From the NCBI GenBank assembly GCA_030428905.1, contig JAUIED010000002.1, forward strand, positions 20,046 through 84,045: a stretch of 64,000 bases of DNA, read 5' to 3'. This document shows positions 43,885 through 54,066 of the stretch, in pieces (position 1 is the stretch's first letter; each line of letters begins with the position of its first letter). This DNA is from Gammaproteobacteria bacterium (lineage in GTDB: Bacteria; Pseudomonadota; Gammaproteobacteria; Pseudomonadales; Azotimanducaceae). The translations under genes and the position numbers were made by a program. The notes beneath the pieces were generated by a model. It had not been told where the DNA came from. It searched no databases and saw nothing but the letters and a program-made list of their open reading frames with translations.

Positions 43885-43945
43885 CACGAAAGTATCACGC
43901 GAAAATCAACATTTCGTGTCCGTCAGAACATTTCGCGTCTGTCAG
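43885..43945. promoter_or_regulatory. Repeat-rich promoter region of the spondin/two-component operon
   Basis: Two tandem 19-bp copies, AACATTTCGTGTCCGTCAG (43908) and AACATTTCGCGTCTGTCAG (43927), differ at two positions. To their left lie CACGAAA (43885) and CGCGAAAA (43898), the inverse complements of the TTTCGTG and TTTCGCG cores. Four related half-sites upstream of an OmpR-type regulator operon suggest autoregulation. The last copy enters the neighbouring SDR stop. Confidence 0.55.
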
Positions 43946-44778
43946 AAAAAGTAGCTGCCTCCGTTAGCCACAAGCACCGAGCCGGTGCAGAAGCTCGCGG
44001 CATCGCTGGCGACCCAGGCGACGGCCTCTGCAATCTCTGCGGGCACGGCCATGCGGCCCAGGGGGATATCCGCTTCCATGGACTGTATCCACTCCTGCGG
44101 TATGCCCGCCATGATGGGCGTGTTGGTCGGCCCAGGCGCTACTGCGTTCACGCGAATGCCACGCCCGGCCAGCTCGCCGGCCAGGCATCGCGTCAGACCG
44201 ATGATGGCCGCCTTGCTGGTGCAGTAGTGCACGGCACCCTCGCCCGATTGCGCCGAGGTAGAAGAAATGCTGACGATGGACCCGCCCTTCTCGGCCGCCA
44301 CCATGGAACGCACCGCCTCGCGGGCACAGTAGAATGCGCCGTCGATGTTCACCCCCATCACCGTTTTCCAGCCTGCATCCTGCATGTGAATCAGATGATC
44401 GACGTGGGTGGTGGCAGGGCCACCCGCGGCCAGCTCTTCGTTGCGCTTGGCCATCAACGCATACATTTCGTCGCTACCGTCGTCGGGCGCACGGCCGATA
44501 CCGGCGTTGTTCACGAGTACGTCCACCGCACCAAGCGCCTCGCCAACGGCTGCAAACGCCGCCGCCACATCCGCGCTGTTGCTCACGTCACAGGCGCGCG
44601 CCAGGTGCGGCCCACCATCACAACCCGCCACGGTTTCCTGCGCCTCATCTGCATTGAGATCCAGCGCCGCTACCCTTCCGCCCAGGCTTGCGAATTTCTC
44701 CGCAATGGCGCGCCCCATGCCGCGGCCGGCGCCGGTAACCACTACGACTTTGCCCTCGAAACTCTGCAGTTCAGCCAC
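43942..44778 (-). CDS. Short-chain dehydrogenase/reductase
   Basis: A 278-residue SDR with TGAGRGMG near 15-22, NNAGIGRAPDDGSDEMY with an inserted loop of about 25 residues, SSTSAQSGEG and the catalytic HYCTSK. The C terminus is NGGSYFF. It is the second gene of a two-SDR operon led by the gene at 45600, with a 48-bp gap, behind operator site D. The inserted loop resembles mycofactocin-type or bile-acid SDRs, but assignment is unsure. Confidence 0.83.
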   Translation of the reverse strand: MAELQSFEGKVVVVTGAGRGMGRAIAEKFASLGGRVAALDLNADEAQETVAGCDGGPHLARACDVSNSADVAAAFAAVGEALGAVDVLVNNAGIGRAPDDGSDEMYALMAKRNEELAAGGPATTHVDHLIHMQDAGWKTVMGVNIDGAFYCAREAVRSMVAAEKGGSIVSISSTSAQSGEGAVHYCTSKAAIIGLTRCLAGELAGRGIRVNAVAPGPTNTPIMAGIPQEWIQSMEADIPLGRMAVPAEIAEAVAWVASDAASFCTGSVLVANGGSYFF

Positions 44779-44826
44779 CGCTGTTCTCCCCTGTCGATCT
44801 AACCGTGAATTTGCAAACGTAAGCCT

Positions 44827-45600
44827 TCAGGCCCCCGGAGGCGGCGGCACCACGAGCTGTTGGGATTTGCCGCCGTCCACGCTCAGGCACACTGCGGTAA
44901 TGTAGCTTGCCTCATCCGACAGCAGAAACGCTGCGGCCGCGGCCACTTCATCCGGTTCACCGAGCCGCTGCATCGGCACCCCGCCAGCCACCGCTTCGGT
45001 ATAGCCGGGAATGCCGCCGAGGGCGTTCGTAGTGCTGGGCGTGGCAATCACGCCGGGTGCGATGACATTCACGCGCACGTTGCCCTGCGCACCTTCCATA
45101 GCCGCACAACGCGTAAAGTGCACCAGCGCCGCCTTGGAAGACGAATACGCTGCCATGTTGTCGATGGCAAGCAACGCGTTGATGGAGGTGACGTTGACAA
45201 TGGCTCCGCCACCCTGGGCGGTCATGATGCCCATGGCCGCCCGCGTGGAGGCAAACGGCGCATCAACGTTCACTCGGTAGTCCTGCCGGAAGGCGGAAAC
45301 GTCCGTATCGCTGATCGCCCCCCAGCCCACGTGCATGGCGTTGTTCACCAGGGCGTCCAGCCGCCCGTGGCGGCTTGCAACATCCTCCACCCAGGCGACG
45401 AGCGCATCGGTGTCACTGACATCCAGAACCCGATACTCGCTGTCCCCGCCAATGGTGGCCACCGCCTGGCGCAGCGCGTCCTCGCGGCGACCGCAGATGG
45501 CTACCCGCGCGCCTTCCCGCGCCAGCCGTTCGGCAATTGCCAGCCCAATGCCCTCGCTACCACCCGTAACGATGACAACCTTTCCTTCGAACCGGTTCAT
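44827..45600 (-). CDS. Short-chain dehydrogenase/reductase
   Basis: A 257-residue SDR with TGGSEGIG near 12-19, NNAMHVG in place of NNAG, and the catalytic AYSSSK. A Pro-rich tail (VVPPPPGA) ends it. ATG 45600 is preferred over an upstream in-frame codon because the family begins at MNRFEGKVVIVTGG. It starts 35 bp from operator D and faces the acyl-CoA ligase operon. Its substrate is unknown; a hydroxysteroid is plausible. Confidence 0.83.
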   Translation of the reverse strand: MNRFEGKVVIVTGGSEGIGLAIAERLAREGARVAICGRREDALRQAVATIGGDSEYRVLDVSDTDALVAWVEDVASRHGRLDALVNNAMHVGWGAISDTDVSAFRQDYRVNVDAPFASTRAAMGIMTAQGGGAIVNVTSINALLAIDNMAAYSSSKAALVHFTRCAAMEGAQGNVRVNVIAPGVIATPSTTNALGGIPGYTEAVAGGVPMQRLGEPDEVAAAAAFLLSDEASYITAVCLSVDGGKSQQLVVPPPPGA

Positions 45601-45635
45601 TCCCGCAGTAGCCTCCACACACCCTTCAAGCGCAT

Positions 45636-45670
45636 ATTCGCACTTTTGTGATGTGTTTTCTACGCATTTG
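45636..45670. promoter_or_regulatory. Shared 35-bp two-box operator, site D
   Basis: ATTCGCACTTT and CTACGCATTTG have cores 24 bp apart. The left box is the most divergent of the five (TCGCA instead of GCGYA). The site lies 35 bp from the SDR start on the minus strand and 84 bp from the ligase start on the plus strand. Confidence 0.5.
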
Positions 45671-45754
45671 GTGTTTTTTGAAGCCTGAAACTTACGGATT
45701 GCATAATCTAACCCGCAATCCTACACTGGCAGCGCCTGGGAGGAGCTGCTGCCG

Positions 45755-47371
45755 ATGACCGACAATACCGACCCGTTCGCCCTGATCGATGCCGAGGTTC
45801 GCGGCTTCCCCTGCCGGATTTTCGCCGATACACCGCCACACCTGGCAAGCCTCTGGTCGTTGCTGGACGTGTACGGCGATCGGGAGTTTCTCCTGGACGG
45901 CGATACGCGCTGGACGTTCGCACAGGTACGCAACGCTGCCGCAGCGTTGGCAAAGGACCTCAGGACGCATGGCTGTGCGGCCGGAGACCGCGTCGCGCTG
46001 GTGCTGCCCAACGGTGCCGGGTGGGTCGTCTCGTTCGTCGCCATCACTTCCATCGGCGCCGTACCCGCGCTGGTGAATGCCCGCGGCGCGGCAGAAGAGA
46101 TTCAGCATTGCGTGCACAGCACCGGCTGCGTTGCCTGGATCGGCGATGCCCGCACCGCGACACTCGATGTGCAGGCCCGGCGGCTGGACTGGGCCGACAT
46201 CGAGCCATCCGTGCGAAACGCAGCGCAAGCGCAGCTAGCGGTCACGGCACGGCAGCACGACGACGAAGCCCTGTTGATGTTCACCTCCGGCACCACCGGA
46301 CGCGCCAAGGCGGCCATCCTCACTCACCTGGGGGTGCTTACCTCACTGAAGACGATTCAGTACTCGGGACTGCTGGTGGCCCAGGACATGGCAGCGCAAT
46401 ACGGCATAGAAGTGGAGCAGCTCATGCAGATGCGCCCGCCGACGGTGACGCTGCTCATGTTTCCTATGTTCCACGTCAGCGGCTGCCACGCAGTATTCCT
46501 CAACAACCTGTCGCAGGGCGCACGCATCGTCATGCTCAAGCGCTGGGATCCCGAAGCCGCACTGGAGGTTATCGAGCGGGAGGGCGTCACCGCATTTCCT
46601 GCGGTACCCACCATGTACTGGGACCTGTTAAAGGCAGCCCAAGCCAGCGGCCGCAATATCAGTTCGCTCACCTCCCTTTCCGTGGGCGGCCAGGGCACAC
46701 CGCCGGCCCTGCTGAACGCAGTGACGGGCGCCTTTCCCTCCGCGGTCATCGGCACCGGCTACGGCATGACGGAGAATAACGGCACCGTCAGCATGGCTGT
46801 GGGCAGCGCTTTTCTGCAGAAACCGCATGCCACCGGCAAACCGGTGGCCACCGTACAGGTGGAGATTCGCGACGAAGCGGGCCAACCGCTGCCTGCCAAC
46901 AGCACCGGTGAGATCCACGTGCGCGGCGCCACGCTCATGGCGGGCTACGCAAATGCCGAGCCGCCGTTCTTCGACGACGCCGGCTGGTTCGCTTCCGGCG
47001 ACATCGGCTACCTGGACGACGACGGCTGCGTGTGCATCGTCGATCGCCGCACCGACATGGTCATATCAGGCGGCGAGAACATCTACTGCGCGGAAGTGGA
47101 ACGCGCCATCGATCTGCACCCGCAGATCCGCGAAAGCGCAGCGCTCGGCGAACCGGACGAGCGTCTGGGTGAACGAGTGGTGGCGGTTGCATGCCTGGAA
47201 GCGGATGGCGAGGCAACAGAAGAAGCGGTGCTGGCCTCGCTCGATGCGCACCTGGCCCGCTACAAGATTCCCAAACGCATCGTGCTCACCCGCGATCCGC
47301 TACCGCGCAACCCCACCGGCAAGATCATCAAACGCCAGGTGCGCGAGATTTACCTGAAGGAGCCCGCATGA
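45755..47371 (+). CDS. AMP-forming acyl-CoA ligase
   Basis: A 538-residue ligase with MFTSGTTGRAKAAIL as the P-loop motif, GTGYGMTENNG as the adenine motif, ASGDIGYLDDDGCVCIVDRR at the hinge and the catalytic Lys in RNPTGKIIKRQ. It follows GGGAGGAG and overlaps the next gene by 4 bp. It differs clearly from FadD3 and may activate a steroid side-chain acid such as a bile-acid C24 or C22 carboxylate. That is inferred from the regulon membership only. Confidence 0.87.
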   Translation: MTDNTDPFALIDAEVRGFPCRIFADTPPHLASLWSLLDVYGDREFLLDGDTRWTFAQVRNAAAALAKDLRTHGCAAGDRVALVLPNGAGWVVSFVAITSIGAVPALVNARGAAEEIQHCVHSTGCVAWIGDARTATLDVQARRLDWADIEPSVRNAAQAQLAVTARQHDDEALLMFTSGTTGRAKAAILTHLGVLTSLKTIQYSGLLVAQDMAAQYGIEVEQLMQMRPPTVTLLMFPMFHVSGCHAVFLNNLSQGARIVMLKRWDPEAALEVIEREGVTAFPAVPTMYWDLLKAAQASGRNISSLTSLSVGGQGTPPALLNAVTGAFPSAVIGTGYGMTENNGTVSMAVGSAFLQKPHATGKPVATVQVEIRDEAGQPLPANSTGEIHVRGATLMAGYANAEPPFFDDAGWFASGDIGYLDDDGCVCIVDRRTDMVISGGENIYCAEVERAIDLHPQIRESAALGEPDERLGERVVAVACLEADGEATEEAVLASLDAHLARYKIPKRIVLTRDPLPRNPTGKIIKRQVREIYLKEPA

Positions 47372-48246
47372 CATTTCCCGCCGCCGCCCCCGTGATCGAC
47401 CTGATGATGGGCATTCCCGTGAGCGAGACCAATGAGGAGTGGTACGCCTCGTTCCGGCCGCTGCTGAAGGACAAGGAAAGCATCGACATGTTCAAGATGC
47501 CGGCGCAGTACATGTTCCGCGACATCCCCAAGCTCGACGGCATGGACGATGCCGTGGAGTACCTTGTCGAGCAGATGGATAAGTACAACATCGAGCGGGC
47601 GCTGGTGGGCTACTTCGATGGCTCTCAGGCTGCCGAAGCAGCGAAACGCAAGTACCCGGAACGTTTCCTCTGGGACTACTCCGTAGACCCGAACGGCGGT
47701 ATGGAGACCGTACGCGCCATCAAGCGCGCCCACGCGGAATGGGGCATCCACTCCGTCACCGTGTTCCCCTGCGGCTGCAACCCGCAGGTGCCGATCAACG
47801 ATCGGCGCATGTGGCTCGTGTACGCCACCTGCTGCGAGCTCGACATTCCGGTGCTGGTAAACGTCGGCATCCCAGGCCCTCGCGTGCCCATGGAGCCGCA
47901 GCGCATGGAGCTGGTGGATGAAGTCTGTTATCACTTCCCGGACCTCAAGTTCATCATGCGTCACGGCGGCGAGCCGTGGGAGGCGCTTGCCGTCAAGCTG
48001 ATGCTGAAATGGCCCAACCTTTATTACTCCACCAGCGCCTTTGCGCCGAAGCATTACCCCAAAGCCATCATCGACTACGCCAACACCCGTGGCGCTGACA
48101 GGATCATGTACGCCGGATACTTCCCCATGGGGCTGTCGCTGGAGCGAATCTTTGGCGATCTGCCGAATGTGCCGTTCAAAGACGAGACGGTGTGGCGAAA
48201 ATTTCTGAGCGAGAACGCGCGCCGCGTGTACGGGCTCGACAACTGA
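47368..48246 (+). CDS. Amidohydrolase_2-fold protein lacking most metal ligands
   Basis: A 292-residue protein with the outline of PF04909 amidohydrolases: VIDLMMGIP at the N terminus, PVLVNVGIPG in the middle, FIMRHGGEPW at about 195-203 and DRIMYAGYFPMG near 245-255. In active members these segments read D-x-H-x-H, a His-containing strand, H-x-GG and a GSDYP Asp. Here only H199 remains, so a metal-dependent reaction is unlikely. It sits between the ligase gene (4-bp overlap) and the Rieske gene. It could be a non-metal hydrolase or lyase, or a binding partner. Confidence 0.75.
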   Translation: MTFPAAAPVIDLMMGIPVSETNEEWYASFRPLLKDKESIDMFKMPAQYMFRDIPKLDGMDDAVEYLVEQMDKYNIERALVGYFDGSQAAEAAKRKYPERFLWDYSVDPNGGMETVRAIKRAHAEWGIHSVTVFPCGCNPQVPINDRRMWLVYATCCELDIPVLVNVGIPGPRVPMEPQRMELVDEVCYHFPDLKFIMRHGGEPWEALAVKLMLKWPNLYYSTSAFAPKHYPKAIIDYANTRGADRIMYAGYFPMGLSLERIFGDLPNVPFKDETVWRKFLSENARRVYGLDN

Positions 48247-48259
48247 CGAGGAGACAACC

Positions 48260-49387
48260 ATGGCCGAAGCCGAAAATCTGCACGACGCGCGCACCGCACC
48301 CGTTCTGGTGTGGGAGCAGCTCAAGCACCTGAAGGGTGACGACCTGAATGCCTGGCGTGTAAAAGAGGTAGACAACCTGCGCAGCCGCGAGGAACGCAAC
48401 ACCGATCTGCCCATGCCGTTCGGCTGGTTCGCCCTGTGCTACAGCGACGAGCTGGCGGTGGGCGAGGTCAAACCACTACGCTACTTCGAGCGCGACCTGG
48501 TGGTATGGCGCGGCGAGGACGGTGCCCCGCGCACCCTGGACGCCTACTGCCCGCACCTCGGTGCGCACCTGGGTTACGGCGGCAAGGTGTCTGGCAACCT
48601 CATCGAGTGCCCCTTCCACTCCTGGCGCATGGAAGGCGACGGCTCCGTGCAGGAGATTCCCTACTCCAAGAGCATCCCTCCAAAGATGAAGAAGCCTGCC
48701 TGCGAGCGCGCCTACCCAACGCGCGAGGCGAACGGCTTCGTGTGGGTGTGGTACCACCCGGAGAACATCGAGCCGCTGTATGAGTTGGAAATTTTCGACG
48801 AGGTCGGCCACCCGGACTGGAGCGAGTACGAAAAGCACGAATGGATCGTGTACGGCCCCATGCAGACCATCGCCGAGAACGGCGCCGACGCCGCCCACTT
48901 CCAGTACATCCACGGTGTAGCCGACAGTCCCAACTACGACATCACCTTCGACGGCCACAAGCGCACCGCCGAGGTGCACGCCAAGATGGGTACGCCGCGG
49001 GGCCTGGTGGATGGCACCATCGCCTACGGCGTGGTGGGCGCGGGCCAACCCTGGACCCGGTTCACCGGTATCTGCGAAACCTTGCTGGTTACGGGTGTTG
49101 CGCCCATCGCCCGCGATATCACGCACATCCGCTTCGCGTTCACGCAATTGAAGAGCGATCGTGATGGCGACAACGGGGGTGTGGCCAAGGCCATCATCCG
49201 CGACATCTGCAAGCAACTCGATCAGGACAAGGTGGTGTGGGACCGGCAGCGCTATGTCGACACGCCGCCGCTGTGCGCTGGTGACGGGCCGATCAACGAT
49301 TTCCGCGACTTCTTCCGTCAGTTCTACGCCGGTGCCGAGTACGACAAGTACCGGGAAAGCGCGAAAAAGCGATCGATCAGCCGCTAG
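48260..49387 (+). CDS. Rieske non-haem iron oxygenase, KshA/Daf36-like
   Basis: A 375-residue oxygenase. Rieske ligands are C97-P-H99 and C117-P-F-H120, and the iron site appears as N207-x-x-D210-x-x-H213-x4-H218. PMPFGWFALCYSDELAVGEV and the KPLRYFERDLVVWR strand are shared with KshA and Daf36/neverland-type sterol oxygenases, and an N-terminal extension of about 45 residues precedes them. It is the third gene behind operator D, after the ligase and the degenerate amidohydrolase. Hydroxylation of a CoA-activated steroid is a reasonable guess. No reductase is adjacent. Confidence 0.84.
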   Translation: MAEAENLHDARTAPVLVWEQLKHLKGDDLNAWRVKEVDNLRSREERNTDLPMPFGWFALCYSDELAVGEVKPLRYFERDLVVWRGEDGAPRTLDAYCPHLGAHLGYGGKVSGNLIECPFHSWRMEGDGSVQEIPYSKSIPPKMKKPACERAYPTREANGFVWVWYHPENIEPLYELEIFDEVGHPDWSEYEKHEWIVYGPMQTIAENGADAAHFQYIHGVADSPNYDITFDGHKRTAEVHAKMGTPRGLVDGTIAYGVVGAGQPWTRFTGICETLLVTGVAPIARDITHIRFAFTQLKSDRDGDNGGVAKAIIRDICKQLDQDKVVWDRQRYVDTPPLCAGDGPINDFRDFFRQFYAGAEYDKYRESAKKRSISR

Positions 49388-49390
49388 CCC

Positions 49391-50587
49391 TTACTGCTGG
49401 CCGGTACCGCGGGGCTCCTTCGGGAGCCCCAATGCGCGTTCCGCGATGAGGTTGCGCTGGATCTGATTGGTGCCCGCATAGATGGTGTCGGCACGCGAAA
49501 ACAGATACATGCGTTGCAGATCATCGAACGCATAGTCGTCCCCTTCGGCAATCTCACCGCTCTGCCCCAGCACATCCATAGCGAGATCCCCCAACTCCCG
49601 ATGCCAGGTGGCCCAGTAGATTTTGTAGGTGAACGCAGGACCCGACAGCGCCCCGGAATCTGCACCTGACAGCATGCGCAGGGCGCTGGCGCGCATGATC
49701 TGCAGCCCGCGCCAGGCTTTCGCCAGCCGCTGACGAATCAGCGGATCCTGCGCGGCGCCATTGGCTTTCGCCGCATCAACGATTTGCGCCAACTCGTTGC
49801 GAAACTGCATCTGCTGCGCAAGCGTCGAAACACCGCGCTCGAAGGCTAGCGTACCCATGGCCACCCGCCAGCCGTCACCGGGTGCTCCGACGACGTTTTC
49901 TTCCGCGGTCACCGCGCCGTCGAAAAACGTTTCGTTGAAGTCCGCCTCGCCGGTCATCTGGCGAATGGGGCGCACGTCGATGCCCGGCTGATCCATCGGC
50001 ACGAGAAGATACGACAACCCCTCGCGCCCCCGGCTGCCCTCCTCGGTGCGGCAGATAACAAAGCACCACTGCGCAAACTGCGCCAGCGACGTCCAGATCT
50101 TCTGCCCTTCAATGACCCAGCGGCGACCATCGGGGCCGCTTTCCAGACGCGCCTTCGTGCGCACGTTGGCAAGGTCCGACCCTGCGCCGGGTTCCGAGTA
50201 GCCCTGGCACCACATCTCCTCGCCTGCCGAAATTTTCGGCAGAAAACGCTGCCGTTGTGCGTCATCACCGAAGTGCAGAATCGTCGGCCCGGCCAGCTCC
50301 ACGCCCATATGGCCGAGGCGTCCTGGCGCCCGGGCACGGGCGTACTCCTCCGCAAAGATCACCTGCTGCGCCAGGTCCGCGTCGCGGCCGCCATAACGCG
50401 CAGGCCAGCCGATGGCACTCCAGCCTGCAGCACCCAGCGCCCGTTCCCAGGCATGCCGCTCTTCCGCCATCGCGGTCTGCGAAGTGATGCCGCGAATGTG
50501 TGCGAAGGGACCGGAAAGCTGCTCCTCGAGCCACGCGGCCACCTCACCGCGAAACGCTTCCTGTTCAGGCGTAAAACCGAGCTTCAT
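49391..50587 (-). CDS. fadE30: FadE30-like acyl-CoA dehydrogenase
   Basis: A 398-residue dehydrogenase. Blocks agree with mycobacterial FadE30 as I recall it: LWCQGYSEPGAGSDLA-like (here MWCQGYSEPGAGSDLA), IWTSLAQFAQWCFV, VVGAPGDGWRVAM, TLAFERGVSTLAQQ, YWATWHRELGDLAMDV and QRMYLFSRADTIYAG. FadE30 oxidises HIP-CoA, the step after FadD3. Here it lies 18 kb from the main ring C/D operon, coupled (ATGA) to another dehydrogenase gene under operator E. A short hairpin (49411-49430) lies in its 3' end. Confidence 0.87.
   Translation of the reverse strand: MKLGFTPEQEAFRGEVAAWLEEQLSGPFAHIRGITSQTAMAEERHAWERALGAAGWSAIGWPARYGGRDADLAQQVIFAEEYARARAPGRLGHMGVELAGPTILHFGDDAQRQRFLPKISAGEEMWCQGYSEPGAGSDLANVRTKARLESGPDGRRWVIEGQKIWTSLAQFAQWCFVICRTEEGSRGREGLSYLLVPMDQPGIDVRPIRQMTGEADFNETFFDGAVTAEENVVGAPGDGWRVAMGTLAFERGVSTLAQQMQFRNELAQIVDAAKANGAAQDPLIRQRLAKAWRGLQIMRASALRMLSGADSGALSGPAFTYKIYWATWHRELGDLAMDVLGQSGEIAEGDDYAFDDLQRMYLFSRADTIYAGTNQIQRNLIAERALGLPKEPRGTGQQ
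49411..49430. terminator. Terminator-like hairpin in the 3' end of fadE30
   Basis: GGGGCTCC and GGAGCCCC form an eight-pair stem capped by a TTCG tetraloop, which is exceptionally stable in RNA. It lies inside the last codons of fadE30, just past the stop of the convergent Rieske gene (49387). There is no T run, so a transcript-end or stabilising role is only suggested. Confidence 0.4.
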
Positions 50588-51696
50588 GACACTGCCTCCC
50601 CTTCGAGTCCCATGTGCACCGCCAGCCGCTCCTGGTGTTCGGCGACCGAGCCGAACAAGGTGGCCGACGCACGGGCACGCTTGAAAAAGTAGTGCGCGTC
50701 GTGCTCCCAGGTAAAACCGATGCCGCCATGCAGCTGCACCATGTTGGCGGCGCAAAACGTCAGCGTCTCCGTGGCCTGTACCTTAGCCAGAGATGCCATC
50801 TGCGGCAGCGTGGCCGGCGCTTCATCCGCGCTGCAGGCGGCGAAATAGACTGCGGATATGGCCGCCTCCACCTGAATCATCATGTCGGCGAGACGGTGCT
50901 TGACCGCCTGAAAGCTGCCGATGGCGCGGCCGAACTGCACCCGCTCCCGCGCGTAGGCGACAGTGCGGTCGAGCGCTTCGGCAGCCGCACCCGTCTGTTC
51001 CGCGGCCAGCAGGATACAGGCCCGCTGAATGGCCACATCGAGCGCCGCTGCACCACTACCGGGCAGCTCCCACCGCGGCTCGACGCCACGCACACGCACC
51101 GTGTGGTGCGGCCGCGTGAGATCCAGAGAAACATGGCGCTCCACTTCGACGCCATCGCGTGGCAGTGCCACGAGCATCACTTCGTCTTGTCGCCGGGCTG
51201 CAGCAATGATCAGGTCAGCCGCCTGCGCGTCGAGCACAAAGCGATAGGTTCCGTGCACGCGGCCATCCTCCAGCACGGCGTCCACCCGCGCACTGCCATG
51301 CGCACCACCGCGCCCGCATACCGCCAATGCTGCACAGCGGTTGCCGCCGGCGAGCTGGGGCAGCCACTCGCGTTTCTGCGTCTCGCTGCCGGCATGCTCA
51401 ATGGCCGTGGCGGCGAGCACGCCGGTGCCGAGCATGGGGCTCGGCAGCAATGTGCGCCCCATCTGCTCGTAGACGATGGCCGCCTCAACCAGGCCAAGGC
51501 CCTGCCCACCGTAGGCATCGCTGACGGTGAGCCCGGCGAAACCGAGCTCCTGAGCCATCTGCCGCCAGATGTCCGCATCGTACCCACGCTCGCTTTCGAG
51601 CGCCGCCCGCAACGCCTCGGAACTGCCACGATCGCGGAAAAATTCGCTCGCCATGTTCTGGATGAGGCGCTGTTCCTCAGTGAATTCGAACTGCAC
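50584..51696 (-). CDS. Acyl-CoA dehydrogenase, partner of FadE30-like protein
   Basis: A 370-residue acyl-CoA dehydrogenase starting at GTG 51696 (MQFEFTEEQRLIQNMASEFF). It keeps SDAYGGQGLGLVEAAIVYEQ, ERVQFGRAIGSFQAVKHRLA and LHGGIGFTWEHDAHYFFKRA, but its middle domain is degenerate, lacking a clear SEPGAGSD motif, like the shorter subunits of steroid heteromeric enzymes. It is the first gene behind operator E and is coupled to fadE30. Upstream sequence in this frame is antisense to the TonB receptor and is not coding. Confidence 0.83.
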   Translation of the reverse strand: MQFEFTEEQRLIQNMASEFFRDRGSSEALRAALESERGYDADIWRQMAQELGFAGLTVSDAYGGQGLGLVEAAIVYEQMGRTLLPSPMLGTGVLAATAIEHAGSETQKREWLPQLAGGNRCAALAVCGRGGAHGSARVDAVLEDGRVHGTYRFVLDAQAADLIIAAARRQDEVMLVALPRDGVEVERHVSLDLTRPHHTVRVRGVEPRWELPGSGAAALDVAIQRACILLAAEQTGAAAEALDRTVAYARERVQFGRAIGSFQAVKHRLADMMIQVEAAISAVYFAACSADEAPATLPQMASLAKVQATETLTFCAANMVQLHGGIGFTWEHDAHYFFKRARASATLFGSVAEHQERLAVHMGLEGEAVS

Positions 51697-51761
51697 TGTG
51701 CGTTCTCGATATGCCAGTAAAGTGCGAATTATGTATTCGAAGACCCCTTCTCGCAAACCTA

Positions 51762-51796
51762 ATGCGTAATAATCATTGATGTTTTCTGCGCATAAC
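51762..51796. promoter_or_regulatory. Shared 35-bp two-box operator, site E
   Basis: ATGCGTAATAA and CTGCGCATAAC have cores 24 bp apart, with the TTGATGTTTTC spacer also seen in part at sites A and D. It is 65 bp from the dehydrogenase start and 39 bp from the TonB receptor start, and so links uptake to catabolism. Confidence 0.6.
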
Positions 51797-51835
51797 GCTA
51801 TTTTCTGCCAATCATCCGGGTGAGGAGAGAGCCCC

Positions 51836-54064
<2,229 letters not shown>

Positions 54065-54066
54065 GC

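Noticed and set aside
49391..50587. Loss of catalytic Glu in the FadE30-like protein (NQIQRN instead of NEIQRN)
   Set aside because: That Glu is not the catalytic base of acyl-CoA dehydrogenases; the MCAD base is earlier and is not conserved in many FadE proteins, so nothing can be concluded.
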